Assembly: GCF_025909975.1 (NCBI RefSeq)
Contig: NZ_JAPCIO010000004.1
Span: 207,131-271,130, forward strand
DNA from: Flavobacterium lacisediminis
GTDB taxonomy: Bacteria; Bacteroidota; Bacteroidia; Flavobacteriales; Flavobacteriaceae
Length of the DNA: 64,000 nt
Direction: 5' to 3'
Both the position numbers and the translations under genes were made by a program. Positions 26,707 to 36,200 of this stretch are shown in pieces. Numbering within the stretch: position 1 is the first letter of the stretch; the number at the start of each line of letters is the position of its first letter. The notes beneath the pieces were generated by a model. The model worked only from the letters and a program-made list of their open reading frames with translations, ran no database searches and was not told where the DNA came from.

Positions 26707-27789
26707 ATGGAAAATAAAAAAGAATTACGCACTTGGTTAGATGATTTTCAATTAAATCATCCACTTGTAATTGCAGGACCTTGTAGTACAGAAACCGAAG
26801 AACAAGTTTTAAAAATAGCACACGAATTAAAGAATTCTGATGTTTCGATTTTCCGAGCGGGAATTTGGAAACCTCGCACACGTCCGGGTGGATTTGAAGG
26901 TGTGGGAGAAATCGGATTGAAATGGATGCAAAAGGCCAAAGCTGAAACTGGTTTATTAATGGCAACAGAAGTCGCAACGGCTGCTCACGTCAAATTAGCA
27001 TTGGAGCACGATATTGATGTATTATGGATTGGCGCCAGAACCACTGTAAATCCATTTGCCGTTCAAGAAATTGCAGATGCTTTGCAAGGAACTGATAAAA
27101 TCGTGTTATTAAAAAATCCAGTAAATCCTGATTTATCTTTATGGATTGGTGGTTTAGAGCGATTATATAATGCGAATATCAAGAAATTAGGTGTAATTCA
27201 TAGAGGATTTTCTACTTACGAAAAAACAAAATACCGCAATAATCCCGAATGGCAAATAGCGATTGATTTACAAAATCGTTTTCCTGATTTACCGTTAATT
27301 TGTGATCCTTCGCACATTACAGGAAAGCGCGATATGATTCAAGAAGTGTCGCAACAAGCCTTAGATTTGAATTACGACGGATTAATTATTGAAACTCATA
27401 TTGATCCAGACAATGCTTGGAGTGATGCAGCCCAACAAGTAACACCAGAAACATTAAAGCAAATGTTCATTAATTTACGCGTTAGAAAAGTGTCAGATGA
27501 TGAAAGCGAATACAACCAAAAAATGGCAAAATTGCGTATGCAAATTGATGAATTTGATGGAAAACTATTAGAGATTTTGGGTAACCGAATGAAAGTAGCC
27601 GATAAAATAGGTTTGCTTAAAAAGGAAAAAAATGTAGCTATTTTACAAAACCAACGTTGGAATGAAATTTTAGGCAAAATGATTTTAGAAGGTGAAGAAA
27701 AAGGATTGAGTAACGAATTTGTAATGCATTTGTTTAAGGCGATACACCAGGAAAGTATTAGTCATCAAGAAAAAGTGATTAATAAGTAA
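26707..27789 (+). CDS. aroG: Bifunctional DAHP synthase / chorismate mutase
   Basis: Residues 1 to about 265 are a type I-beta 3-deoxy-7-phosphoheptulonate synthase (IAGPCSTETE, RAGIWKPRTRPGGFEG, CDPSHITGKRD). From about 275 on lies an AroQ-type chorismate mutase (MRMQIDEFDGKLLEILGNRMKVADKIG, then the NEFVMHLFKAIHQESI helix). The fusion places the entry and branch-point enzymes of aromatic synthesis in one chain, 42 bases after pheA and probably in the same attenuated transcript. No aminotransferase or prephenate dehydrogenase follows here. Confidence 0.93.
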   Translation: MENKKELRTWLDDFQLNHPLVIAGPCSTETEEQVLKIAHELKNSDVSIFRAGIWKPRTRPGGFEGVGEIGLKWMQKAKAETGLLMATEVATAAHVKLALEHDIDVLWIGARTTVNPFAVQEIADALQGTDKIVLLKNPVNPDLSLWIGGLERLYNANIKKLGVIHRGFSTYEKTKYRNNPEWQIAIDLQNRFPDLPLICDPSHITGKRDMIQEVSQQALDLNYDGLIIETHIDPDNAWSDAAQQVTPETLKQMFINLRVRKVSDDESEYNQKMAKLRMQIDEFDGKLLEILGNRMKVADKIGLLKKEKNVAILQNQRWNEILGKMILEGEEKGLSNEFVMHLFKAIHQESISHQEKVINK

Positions 27790-27853
27790 ATTTTTACTGA
27801 AAATATTCTTACATTTTTTGTAATATCGCGCCACAAATCTTTAATACTAAATA

Positions 27854-29509
27854 ATGAAAAAAATTAATCTGTTTTTATTTGCCTTTGTTCTTGGGATTCA
27901 ATTTTTAGTTGCTCAAAACAAAATTGATAAAGTGTCTTTAACTTATGGAGAAGAGTTAGCTGATGACAAACAAAAAATCGTTAAAATCGTTGGAGAGTCT
28001 AATAACAAAATCTTTGCTTTAGCTATAAAAGGGAAAGATGATTATTTTATAAAAATATTTGAATCGGGTTCAATGAAACTTGTTTCGTCTAACCCAATTG
28101 TAATACCTCAGATTAGCGATAAAGAAGTTGATTTTGAAGAAATTTTTCTTTTGAATGATAACTTGTATGTAATTGGTAGTGTATATAACAAAAAAGATAA
28201 AATTTTTAATTTAGTAGCTACACAAGTTTCAGATAAAGGTGTTTTAAGTAAATCTCCTGTAGTCTTATTTGATGCTGAAGTTGCAAAAAAATCAAGCAGA
28301 GGTGATTTTTATTTTAAATTATCTCCAGATGAAGGTGCTTTGTTAGTTATGCATACTTCATTATTTTCAAAAGAAGATGCTGTTAAATATGAAGTAAAAT
28401 TGTTTGATGACAAAATGGGAACTTTGTTCTCAAATGCTGAAAAAGTTAAGTTTGATGACAGTAAGAAAGATTATGAATTTACAATTTCTGATTTTGAAGT
28501 TAATTTTCAAGATGATGTTTTTTTAGTTGTTAATGAAAGTTATAGAGATTCAAAAAAGAAAGAACAAATTGAAAAATTTGAAATCCACGCTTTTAAAAGA
28601 AATAATGGATACAAAAAAGAAATCGTGAATATTGATATCAAAGGAAAAGAGATAATCAATTGTAAAATGATTTCTACAAATAAAAACACTTTAAAAATTG
28701 TTGGTTTTTATTCTAGTGTAAGAGAAAACGGAAAAGCAAATAAAGAACTTAAAGGAGTTTACAATGCTACAATAGATTTAAGTACTAATTCTTCTAATGC
28801 GGTTAAGTTTAACGAGTTTGATTATGCAACAAAAGTTAAGCTTTTGGGTGAAAGAAGAGCGAAAAAAGGAAAAGACGTTAAACCTTATTATAATATTACA
28901 ACTATCATTGAAAAAAATGATGGTGGTTTAATTGTTTTGTCTGAATTACAATTTGTTTATGTAGGTCAAAGTTCAGGTATAGGTCCACTAGCAGCAACAC
29001 CTGTAACTTATACTAAAAACGAAATTATCATTACAAGTTTAAAAGCTGATGGTACATTTGAATGGGGTAATGTTTTACCAAAAGAACAGTCTGCAACTGT
29101 AACTACATTGTCAATTGGATTTGGAATGGCAGGAGGTAATGGTAGTTTTGCTGTTGGCGGATCAATTCAAATTCCTTTAACTCAATTAGGTAAAGGTCCT
29201 GAGTATTTAGGTGCAATTCCAATTTACAAAAACGGAGTACTTAATTTACTATTTAATGACAATGTTAAAAATAAAGGGATTACCAATATAGACGATATTA
29301 GATCGTTAGGTAATTATAACAATGCAGTTCCGGCTTTATTTATCTTCGACTCAAATGGAAATATGACACGAAAAGATCCTGAAGAAGTTATTAAAAATGA
29401 ATTAGTATTACGCCCTGGTGTTTACTATAGAAAATCAGATAAAGAGTTTATCGTTTATTCTTCAAGAAAAAGTAAAGATAAGTTAGGAAGAATGATTTTA
29501 GAAGATTAA
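27854..29509 (+). CDS. Secreted protein of unknown function
   Basis: 551 residues with a clear signal peptide (MKKINLFLFAFVLGIQFLVAQ) and then beta-rich sequence with many short charged turns. There is no T9SS sorting domain, lipobox or transmembrane span after the signal, so periplasmic or outer-membrane-associated localisation is likely. Repeated blade-like patterns (IFALAIKGKDDYFIKIF, LYVIGSVYNKKDKIFNLVA) hint at a beta-propeller, which is only a visual impression. A Gly-rich segment GIGPLAATPVTYTKNEI lies near residue 375-395. I do not recognise the family. Confidence 0.7.
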   Translation: MKKINLFLFAFVLGIQFLVAQNKIDKVSLTYGEELADDKQKIVKIVGESNNKIFALAIKGKDDYFIKIFESGSMKLVSSNPIVIPQISDKEVDFEEIFLLNDNLYVIGSVYNKKDKIFNLVATQVSDKGVLSKSPVVLFDAEVAKKSSRGDFYFKLSPDEGALLVMHTSLFSKEDAVKYEVKLFDDKMGTLFSNAEKVKFDDSKKDYEFTISDFEVNFQDDVFLVVNESYRDSKKKEQIEKFEIHAFKRNNGYKKEIVNIDIKGKEIINCKMISTNKNTLKIVGFYSSVRENGKANKELKGVYNATIDLSTNSSNAVKFNEFDYATKVKLLGERRAKKGKDVKPYYNITTIIEKNDGGLIVLSELQFVYVGQSSGIGPLAATPVTYTKNEIIITSLKADGTFEWGNVLPKEQSATVTTLSIGFGMAGGNGSFAVGGSIQIPLTQLGKGPEYLGAIPIYKNGVLNLLFNDNVKNKGITNIDDIRSLGNYNNAVPALFIFDSNGNMTRKDPEEVIKNELVLRPGVYYRKSDKEFIVYSSRKSKDKLGRMILED

Positions 29510-29516
29510 AAATCTA

Positions 29517-29545
29517 AAAGGCTGCTATAAAGTAGCCTTTTTTAT
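29517..29545 (+). terminator. Intrinsic terminator after the secreted protein
   Basis: AAAGGCTGCT (29517-29526), loop ATAA, AGTAGCCTTT (29531-29540) with one G-U pair, then T-rich sequence. Confidence 0.85.
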
Positions 29546-29569
29546 TGCCTAAATTTTGAATAGAAAAAC

Positions 29570-29577
29570 TATCTTTG
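29570..29577 (+). promoter_or_regulatory. rsgA -7 box
   Basis: TATCTTTG matches TAnnTTTG, 46 bases before the rsgA ATG. Confidence 0.5.
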
Positions 29578-29622
29578 CAATATATAACGAAGTTGAATTA
29601 AACTTCTAATTTCTAACTTTGA

Positions 29623-30600
29623 ATGACAGGAATCGTTTATAAATCTACCGGAAGTTGGTACACCATTAAAACTGAAAATGGTGACTTTTTGGAATGCCGT
29701 ATAAAAGGTAAATTTAGAATGAAAGGCATCAAAAGTACCAATCCTATTGCCGTTGGCGATATCGTAGATTATGATATTGAAAATACTACAGATGAAACGA
29801 CAGGAGTAATTACGGCAATCCACGACAGAAAAAATTACATTGTTAGAAAATCAGTAAACTTATCGCATCAAATGCATATTATTGCTTCTAATATTGATGT
29901 CGTTTTTTTATTGGTAACCATCAATAATCCACCAACTACAACCAGTTTTATTGACCGATTTTTAGTTACAGCAGAAGCCTACGGAATCGAAGCTGTCATC
30001 GTTTTTAATAAAATTGATACGTTTGATGACCCAACATTAGACGAACAATTATATTTACAACATGTTTATTCTTCAATCGGTTACAAATGTTTACGGGTTT
30101 CTGCAAAAGATGGAAAAGGAATTGACGAACTAAAAGCGTTAATGAAAGACAGGGTTTCTATGTTTTCAGGACATTCTGGCGTCGGAAAATCTACTTTGGT
30201 AAATACTTTAGAACCAGGTTTGAATTTAAAAACCAAACAAATTTCGGAATCACACGCACAAGGAAAACATACCACAACGTTTGCTGAAATGTTTGATTTA
30301 TCTTTTGGAGCGCAAATTATCGATACGCCAGGGATTCGTGGTTTTGGAATTGTTGACATGGAAAAACAAGAAATAGGAGATTATTTTCCGGAATTTTTTG
30401 CTTTGAAAGATCAATGTAAATTCAATAACTGTTTACATAAAGACGAACCACATTGCGCTATTAAAAAAGCGTTAGAAAACGATGAAATTTCATGGTCGCG
30501 TTATAAAAGTTATACCCAAATTTTAGAGGGTGACGAAGAGCAATATCGTGCGGATATTTATGATGCTGAAAGAAGAGCAAGCGACGAAACGAGAAAGTAA
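29623..30600 (+). CDS. rsgA: Ribosome small subunit-dependent GTPase A
   Basis: Late 30S-maturation GTPase. The 325 residue protein has an N-terminal OB fold, a circularly permuted GTPase (NKID before GHSGVGKST, then DTPGIRGFG) and a C-terminal zinc knuckle CKFNNCLHKDEPHC. Order G4-G1-G3 is diagnostic of the YjeQ/RsgA family. It heads a cluster of short-spaced genes on the same strand (dtd, small membrane protein, MazG-like, SMR, aroA). Confidence 0.95.
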   Translation: MTGIVYKSTGSWYTIKTENGDFLECRIKGKFRMKGIKSTNPIAVGDIVDYDIENTTDETTGVITAIHDRKNYIVRKSVNLSHQMHIIASNIDVVFLLVTINNPPTTTSFIDRFLVTAEAYGIEAVIVFNKIDTFDDPTLDEQLYLQHVYSSIGYKCLRVSAKDGKGIDELKALMKDRVSMFSGHSGVGKSTLVNTLEPGLNLKTKQISESHAQGKHTTTFAEMFDLSFGAQIIDTPGIRGFGIVDMEKQEIGDYFPEFFALKDQCKFNNCLHKDEPHCAIKKALENDEISWSRYKSYTQILEGDEEQYRADIYDAERRASDETRK

Positions 30601-30624
30601 AAAATAAAAAGAATCAAGTAAGAA

Positions 30625-31077
30625 GTGAAAGCAGTAATTCAACGAGTTTCCGAATCTTCAGTTACTATTAACAGCGAAATTGTTGCTCAAATTCAACAAG
30701 GCTTATTAGTTTTAGTTGGGATTGAAGACTCCGATAATCAAGAAGATATCGTTTGGTTAACTTCTAAAATAGCCAATTTAAGAATTTTTGAAGACGAAAG
30801 CGAAGTAATGAATTTGTCGTTAAAAGATATTGATGGTGAAATGATTGTTGTCAGTCAGTTCACATTACATGCTCTTACCAAAAAAGGAAATCGACCAAGT
30901 TACATCAAAGCATCAAAACCAGAAATTGCAATTCCGCTTTACGAATCTTTCGTACAACAAATGGAAATAGAATTAGGTAAAAAAATACAAACCGGACAAT
31001 TTGGAGCCGATATGAAAGTTGGTTTGGTTAATGATGGGCCAGTAACTATTATAATTGATACGAAAAATAAAGAATAA
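30625..31077 (+). CDS. dtd: D-aminoacyl-tRNA deacylase
   Basis: Removes D-amino acids mischarged on tRNA. The 150 residue protein shows the family start MKAVIQRVSESSVTI, the SQFTL catalytic motif and the NDGPVT motif near the C-terminus. The start is GTG at 30625. Starts 24 bases after rsgA. Confidence 0.95.
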   Translation: MKAVIQRVSESSVTINSEIVAQIQQGLLVLVGIEDSDNQEDIVWLTSKIANLRIFEDESEVMNLSLKDIDGEMIVVSQFTLHALTKKGNRPSYIKASKPEIAIPLYESFVQQMEIELGKKIQTGQFGADMKVGLVNDGPVTIIIDTKNKE

Positions 31078-31087
31078 TAAATCAAGT

Positions 31088-31261
31088 ATGGATTATAAAA
31101 AATTTTTGTTAGAATTTCTTTTCAATGGATTGATTGCGACTTCATTGTCCTTCTTTTTCATTTACCATGACTGGAATAAATCGCTTATTTTTGGTTTAGG
31201 TTTCGGATTGTTAATGGCAGTTTTTTATAGGTTTATCTTGCCAAGATTTAAAAAGAAATAA
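31088..31261 (+). CDS. Small two-helix membrane protein
   Basis: 57 residues starting MDYKKFLLEFLFNGLI at the ATG at 31088 (a longer frame would begin within dtd). Two hydrophobic segments are separated by HDWNKS, with a basic C-terminus PRFKKK. It lies 10 bases after dtd and 1 base before the MazG-like gene, so it is likely co-transcribed. Family not recognised. Confidence 0.65.
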   Translation: MDYKKFLLEFLFNGLIATSLSFFFIYHDWNKSLIFGLGFGLLMAVFYRFILPRFKKK

Positions 31262-31262
31262 T

Positions 31263-31589
31263 ATGGATTTAAAAAATGCACAGCTCGACGTTGATAATTG
31301 GATTAAAGAACATGGAGTTCGTTATTTCAATGAATTAACAAATATGGCTCAGCTAACAGAAGAAGTAGGTGAAGTAGCTCGAATTATTGCACGTCGTTAT
31401 GGCGAACAATCAGAAAAAGAAAGTGATAAAAACAAAGACCTTGGCGAAGAATTGGCTGATGTAGTTTTTGTGGTTTTATGTTTGGCTAATCAAACTGGTG
31501 TAGATTTACAAGCTGCTTTTGATAAAAAAATGGATTTAAAAACTAAGCGAGATCACGACCGTCATCACAACAACGATAAATTGAAATAA
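31263..31589 (+). CDS. MazG-like nucleotide pyrophosphohydrolase
   Basis: 108 residues with the MazG metal-binding pattern: EEVGEVARIIARRYG followed by GEELADVVFVVLCLAN (ExxE and ExxD). Proteins of this size hydrolyse non-canonical or surplus (d)NTPs. C-terminus is His/Asp rich (RDHDRHHNND), a common tail in this group. Overlaps nothing and abuts the next gene within one base. Confidence 0.87.
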   Translation: MDLKNAQLDVDNWIKEHGVRYFNELTNMAQLTEEVGEVARIIARRYGEQSEKESDKNKDLGEELADVVFVVLCLANQTGVDLQAAFDKKMDLKTKRDHDRHHNNDKLK

Positions 31590-31590
31590 A

Positions 31591-31917
31591 TTGAACTGGA
31601 TTTTACTCATAATCGCTGGTTTATTCGAAGTAGGTTTTGCTACTTGCCTTGGAAAAGCAAAAGAATCGACAGGAAACATTTCCCTTTTTTGGTACGGAGG
31701 TTTTTTGGTTTGTCTTTCAATCAGTATGATTTTGTTAGTAAAAGCAACCAAAGAATTACCTATCGGAACCGCTTATGCCGTTTGGACAGGTATTGGAGCT
31801 GTGGGTAGTGTTTTAATAGGAATCATCGTTTTTAAAGAACCCGCTACGTTTTGGCGTGTGTTTTTCATGACTACATTAATTTTATCAATTGTTGGATTAA
31901 AAATAGTTACCAAATAA
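31591..31917 (+). CDS. sugE: SMR family transporter, SugE/Gdx type
   Basis: Small multidrug-resistance fold, 108 residues, four transmembrane helices. Starts NWILLIIAGLFEVGFATCLGKAKES with the conserved intramembrane Glu (position 13) and has AYAVWTGIGAVGSVLIGI. The Trp-Thr-Gly-Ile-Gly-Ala-Val signature fits the SugE/Gdx branch, known to export guanidinium. The start is TTG at 31591, one base after the MazG-like stop. Its stop overlaps the aroA ATG (TAATG). No guanidine riboswitch is seen upstream. Confidence 0.87.
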   Translation: MNWILLIIAGLFEVGFATCLGKAKESTGNISLFWYGGFLVCLSISMILLVKATKELPIGTAYAVWTGIGAVGSVLIGIIVFKEPATFWRVFFMTTLILSIVGLKIVTK

Positions 31918-33158
31918 TGAATTTATTACTTAAATCATCTAGCATCAAGCATCCAGCACCCATCAAAATCACTGGTTCCAAGTCAGAAACCAATAGATTG
32001 TTGCTATTGCAAGCGTTATATCCAAATTTAGTTTTGGATAACACATCTAATTCCGATGATTCTGAAGTTATGTTGAAAGCATTGCAAAACTTCCAACTTC
32101 CAACTTCCAACTTCCAACTTGTAGATGTTCATCACGCAGGAACAGCCATGCGATTTTTAACTGCTTATTTTTCCATCCAAGAAGGAAAAGAAGTGGTTTT
32201 AACTGGTTCTTCCAGAATGAAAGAGCGTCCAATTAAAATTTTGGTAGAAGCTTTAAATCAATTGGGAGCTGATATAAGTTATGAAGAAAATGAAGGTTTT
32301 CCACCAATAAAAATTATTGGAAAGAAATTGATTCAAAACAAAGTTTCGCTTCCTGCAAATGTGAGTAGCCAATATATTTCAGCTTTATTGTTGATTGCAC
32401 CTAAATTAGAAAATGGTTTAGAATTAACTCTTGAAGGTGAAATCACATCCGTTCCATACATAAAAATGACTTTGACTTTGTTGAATGAAATAGGAGTAAA
32501 GACTTCTTTTGTTGGAAATAAAATTTCTGTAAAACCACAATTCACAATTCACAATTCACAATTCACAATTGAGTCCGATTGGAGTTCGGCTTCCTATTGG
32601 TATTCCATTGTTGCCTTGTCTGAAATAGGTTTTCAAGTTACACTTTTTAGTTATAAAAAAAATAGTTTACAAGGAGATAGCGCTTTGGCAAACATTTACA
32701 AAGATTTTGGAGTTGAAACAGTTTTTAATGAAGACAATTCTATTACTATTACCAAAACAAAAAATCATCAATTATTAATTGTTAACTATCAATTAAATAA
32801 TTGTCCTGATATTGCTCAAACAATTGCTGTGACTTGCTTTGGATTAGGAATAGGTTGTCATCTAACAGGATTACACACTTTAAAAATCAAAGAAACAGAT
32901 AGATTAGAAGCTTTAAAAACAGAACTAACAAAGTTAGGCGCAACAATTTCAGTTACTAATGAAAGCCTGACATTAGAGGCCTCAAATCATATTAATGAAA
33001 ACATTGCTATCGATACTTATCAAGATCACAGAATGGCTATGGCTTTTGCTCCGTTAGCATTGAAAATTTCTTTGACTATTAATCAAGCAGAAGTAGTTTC
33101 AAAATCGTATCCTGATTTTTGGGAAGATTTGGGAAGTGTTGGTTTTAATATTGTTTAA
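31917..33158 (+). CDS. aroA: 3-phosphoshikimate 1-carboxyvinyltransferase (EPSP synthase)
   Basis: Shikimate pathway enzyme. With the ATG at 31917 (TAATG overlap with sugE) it has 413 residues, starting MNLLLKSSS with the substrate-binding ITGSKSETNRLL, then HHAGTAMRF, SSQYISALLL, KIKETDRLEAL and YQDHRMAMAFAPLAL. The coding sequence contains two perfect heptanucleotide tandem arrays (32090-32120 and 32536-32570), so replication slippage would shift the frame. It is otherwise intact. Separated from the pheA-aroG operon by 4 kb. Confidence 0.95.
   Translation: MNLLLKSSSIKHPAPIKITGSKSETNRLLLLQALYPNLVLDNTSNSDDSEVMLKALQNFQLPTSNFQLVDVHHAGTAMRFLTAYFSIQEGKEVVLTGSSRMKERPIKILVEALNQLGADISYEENEGFPPIKIIGKKLIQNKVSLPANVSSQYISALLLIAPKLENGLELTLEGEITSVPYIKMTLTLLNEIGVKTSFVGNKISVKPQFTIHNSQFTIESDWSSASYWYSIVALSEIGFQVTLFSYKKNSLQGDSALANIYKDFGVETVFNEDNSITITKTKNHQLLIVNYQLNNCPDIAQTIAVTCFGLGIGCHLTGLHTLKIKETDRLEALKTELTKLGATISVTNESLTLEASNHINENIAIDTYQDHRMAMAFAPLALKISLTINQAEVVSKSYPDFWEDLGSVGFNIV
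32090..32120 (+). repeat. Heptanucleotide tandem repeat (CTTCCAA)4 in aroA
   Basis: Four perfect CTTCCAA units plus CTT. Unit length 7 is not a multiple of 3, so gain or loss of one unit shifts frame. Encodes a NFQLPTS/NFQL periodic stretch. Confidence 0.95.
32536..32570 (+). repeat. Heptanucleotide tandem repeat (CACAATT)5 in aroA
   Basis: Five perfect CACAATT units inside the second half of aroA, encoding FTIHNSQ/FTI repeats. Confidence 0.95.
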
Positions 33159-33226
33159 GAAAAATAGTACTTTTAAGCAACCTTTTTTTCTAAATTGCAT
33201 CTAATAAAGTAATAACTCTATCTTTA

Positions 33227-36200
33227 ATGAGGAAATTTGTAGTTTTTTTTTTACTTATTTGTCAGTTTGGGTTTTCTCAGCTAAGTGATTTTACTCTAAG
33301 TGTAGTAGTTTCTCATGAAACATGCCAAGGTAATGGTGTGCTAAATTTCTCAGTTCAAAATACAAGTCCTGGTGCTACAATTACATATTCTGTTTATTTA
33401 GCTTCAAATTTGATTAATCCTATTAGTGTTACACAAAGTAATTCATTGGCAGGATTGAACGCTGGTAATTATGTGGTGATTGCAACACAATATTTAAATG
33501 GAGATTCTAATTCCACGCAACAACAAGCTACAATCAATAATAATTTAAATCCTTTAACATTTATTATCACAGAGCAAAATGTTAAATGTGGAAATGATGG
33601 GGTTTTAACAGCAACAGTTACATCTGGAATTCCAGTAAGCTATGAAATAATTTCAGGACCTGTGATATTCTCTCCCCAGACATCAAATGTGTTTTCTGGG
33701 TTGCCAGTTGGGAATTATGCAATTCGAGTTTTTGACAATTGTGGTAACGGAGTTGTAAATAGTTTTGCTCTTACACAACAATATACTCCTGTACTTTTAT
33801 ATAGTGAAATAGATTCAAATTTAACTTGTAATACTGTTACAATTGGTGTTGAAGGAAACTTTTCGAATTCAAATCTTGCTTTTCCATTGCAACTTGAAAT
33901 TATTGTTTATCCTCCAAATAATGGAACACCAATTATATACTCACAAACAATTGCAACTCCATTTCCTTTTGCAGTAGAACAAGTAATTCAAAGGTTTGAT
34001 GGAGATTATTATTACGATATTAGAGTGGTTGACCGTTGTGGAATAGAAACAAGGAAAAATCAAAATTTATTGAATAAGGATTTGAAATTAAATTTTGATA
34101 TTTTCTCCGGATGTGTAGCTAAACTACAATTATTGGTTGAAAATGCAGTAGCGAATTATACCATTAATTTTATAAGTACTCCTTCAAATTTTAACCCTTC
34201 TTTTTCATACAATTATCACCCAGGACCATACACAATTAACGATCCTCTTTTTCAAAATGCATATGATGGAATTTATACTATTCAAATTATAGATTCTTGT
34301 AATAAGATTGTAACGAGAAGTATTACCGTTCAAAATCCTGAAATTCCGATTGAACGTTTTGTATCAAGTGATGGATGTGGTACAATAAGTTTTTTTTCAA
34401 ATCCTATTTCAGATATTTCATTTATTTCTGTTCACTTGATTTCAGCACCTGCAACATATACAGGTGTAGTCCCTTCTGATTTGTCGAGTTTTATTATAAC
34501 AATAACAAACGCTCAAAATTTAACTAGTAGTAGCTGGACCAATTTAGGGTATGTACCTGGAGTTTATGTGTTTCAAATATTAGATTCATGTGGTAATCTA
34601 CATAATTTAACTATAACGGTCCCTCCAGCGGTTCCTGGTGGATTTTATTCATACCAGTATCCAGGATGCGATATTGGAATGGGTTCTGTAAATGGTAATT
34701 TTGCTGGAAGTGGGGGAAATATTTATAGAATTGGTAGTATAAAAGTAATTACGGCTCCAAGTAATTTTCCATTTCCATTGCCTTATGAAATAACGGATTT
34801 TTCTAATAGTTCGTTTAATTTAATAAATGTTCCTCAAGGCGATTATACTATCCAAATGACAAATACTTGCGGTAATGTTCAAACGAATATAATAAATGTA
34901 GTTGGATATTATGAAAACGAAACCTCATTAATAGTGGATCAATTATGTAGTTCATTTAATTTTATTTTTGAGCATCAAGGAAATGGAGTTTCTATTCGAT
35001 ATGGTCTGCAAAAGCTAGATGATGCAACAGGAAATTGGGTTAACCCAATCAATGGGGAACAAATCATCAACAATGTAATAACAGGAAGTAATTTTTATTC
35101 AATTAATCATAATTCATATAACAATAACCTTCCCTTTACAGGAAAATTTAGAATTATTAAAGTATATAGTAAGCTTCCTGCAGGAACAAATTGTATTAGA
35201 ATAATTAAAGAGTTTGAAGTGCTTAGAAATCCTAAAATTGTAGATTATGACATTATAAATTGCACCGATGGGCAAACGATCGTTTCTTTAGAAGCCATAG
35301 GAATAGGCCAATTGATTTATAGAATTGTAAGAAAAGAAAATATCTCATATATTGTAAACAATGGGACAGACAATGTTTTTTTAAATTTAACACCTGCCTT
35401 ATATGATTTTGAAGTTGAAGATGCTTGTGGAAATGTTTTAACACAACAAATCCAGATTTTAGATAATGTTCCAATGCAAGTCATCCCTAATTTATGTGAA
35501 AATCAATTGTCAACTTTGTCATTACCTAATTTTGCTTTTTTACAATATGAATGGTGGAAAGATGGAAGTCCGTCAGTAATTCTAAGTAATTCCAATGTTT
35601 TAACTTTTAATCCTTTTAATTTTGTTTCAGATGGAGGAATTTATTATGTCAGAATTACACATATAGGAAGACCCAATTCTTGTTTAAATAGTATTATATC
35701 TTATACCATTTCTAATCAATTAGAGAATCCACAAGCGGGTTTAGATACCACGGTTAATTTTTGTAATTCAAGAAGTGTTTTAAATTTAAATAACTATTTG
35801 TCAGGGACTTTTAATACAAATGGAACTTGGACAGAAATTACATCATCAAATAGCATTGTAAATAATGGGATTTGGAATGCCACATCCGTTCCTTTTGGGT
35901 CTTATCAATTTAAGTATGAAGTTTCAGGTTTTTGTTCTGTAATCGATAATGCCATTATAACAATTAATCTAAATGAAAAACCGGTCCTAAATATTGCGAC
36001 TAATTTTTACGAATTGTGTTCTGGAGAAAACTTGCTTATCGATTCTGGAGTAGGTGATTCTAATTTCGATTTTCTTTGGACGGGTCCAAACGGATTTACA
36101 TCAACAGATGAAGTTATTCAAATTAATACAATCCAAGATAATTCAGAAGGAACCTATAGTTTATTGGTAAGTAATAATGGTTGTAATTCAGATGTTTTTG

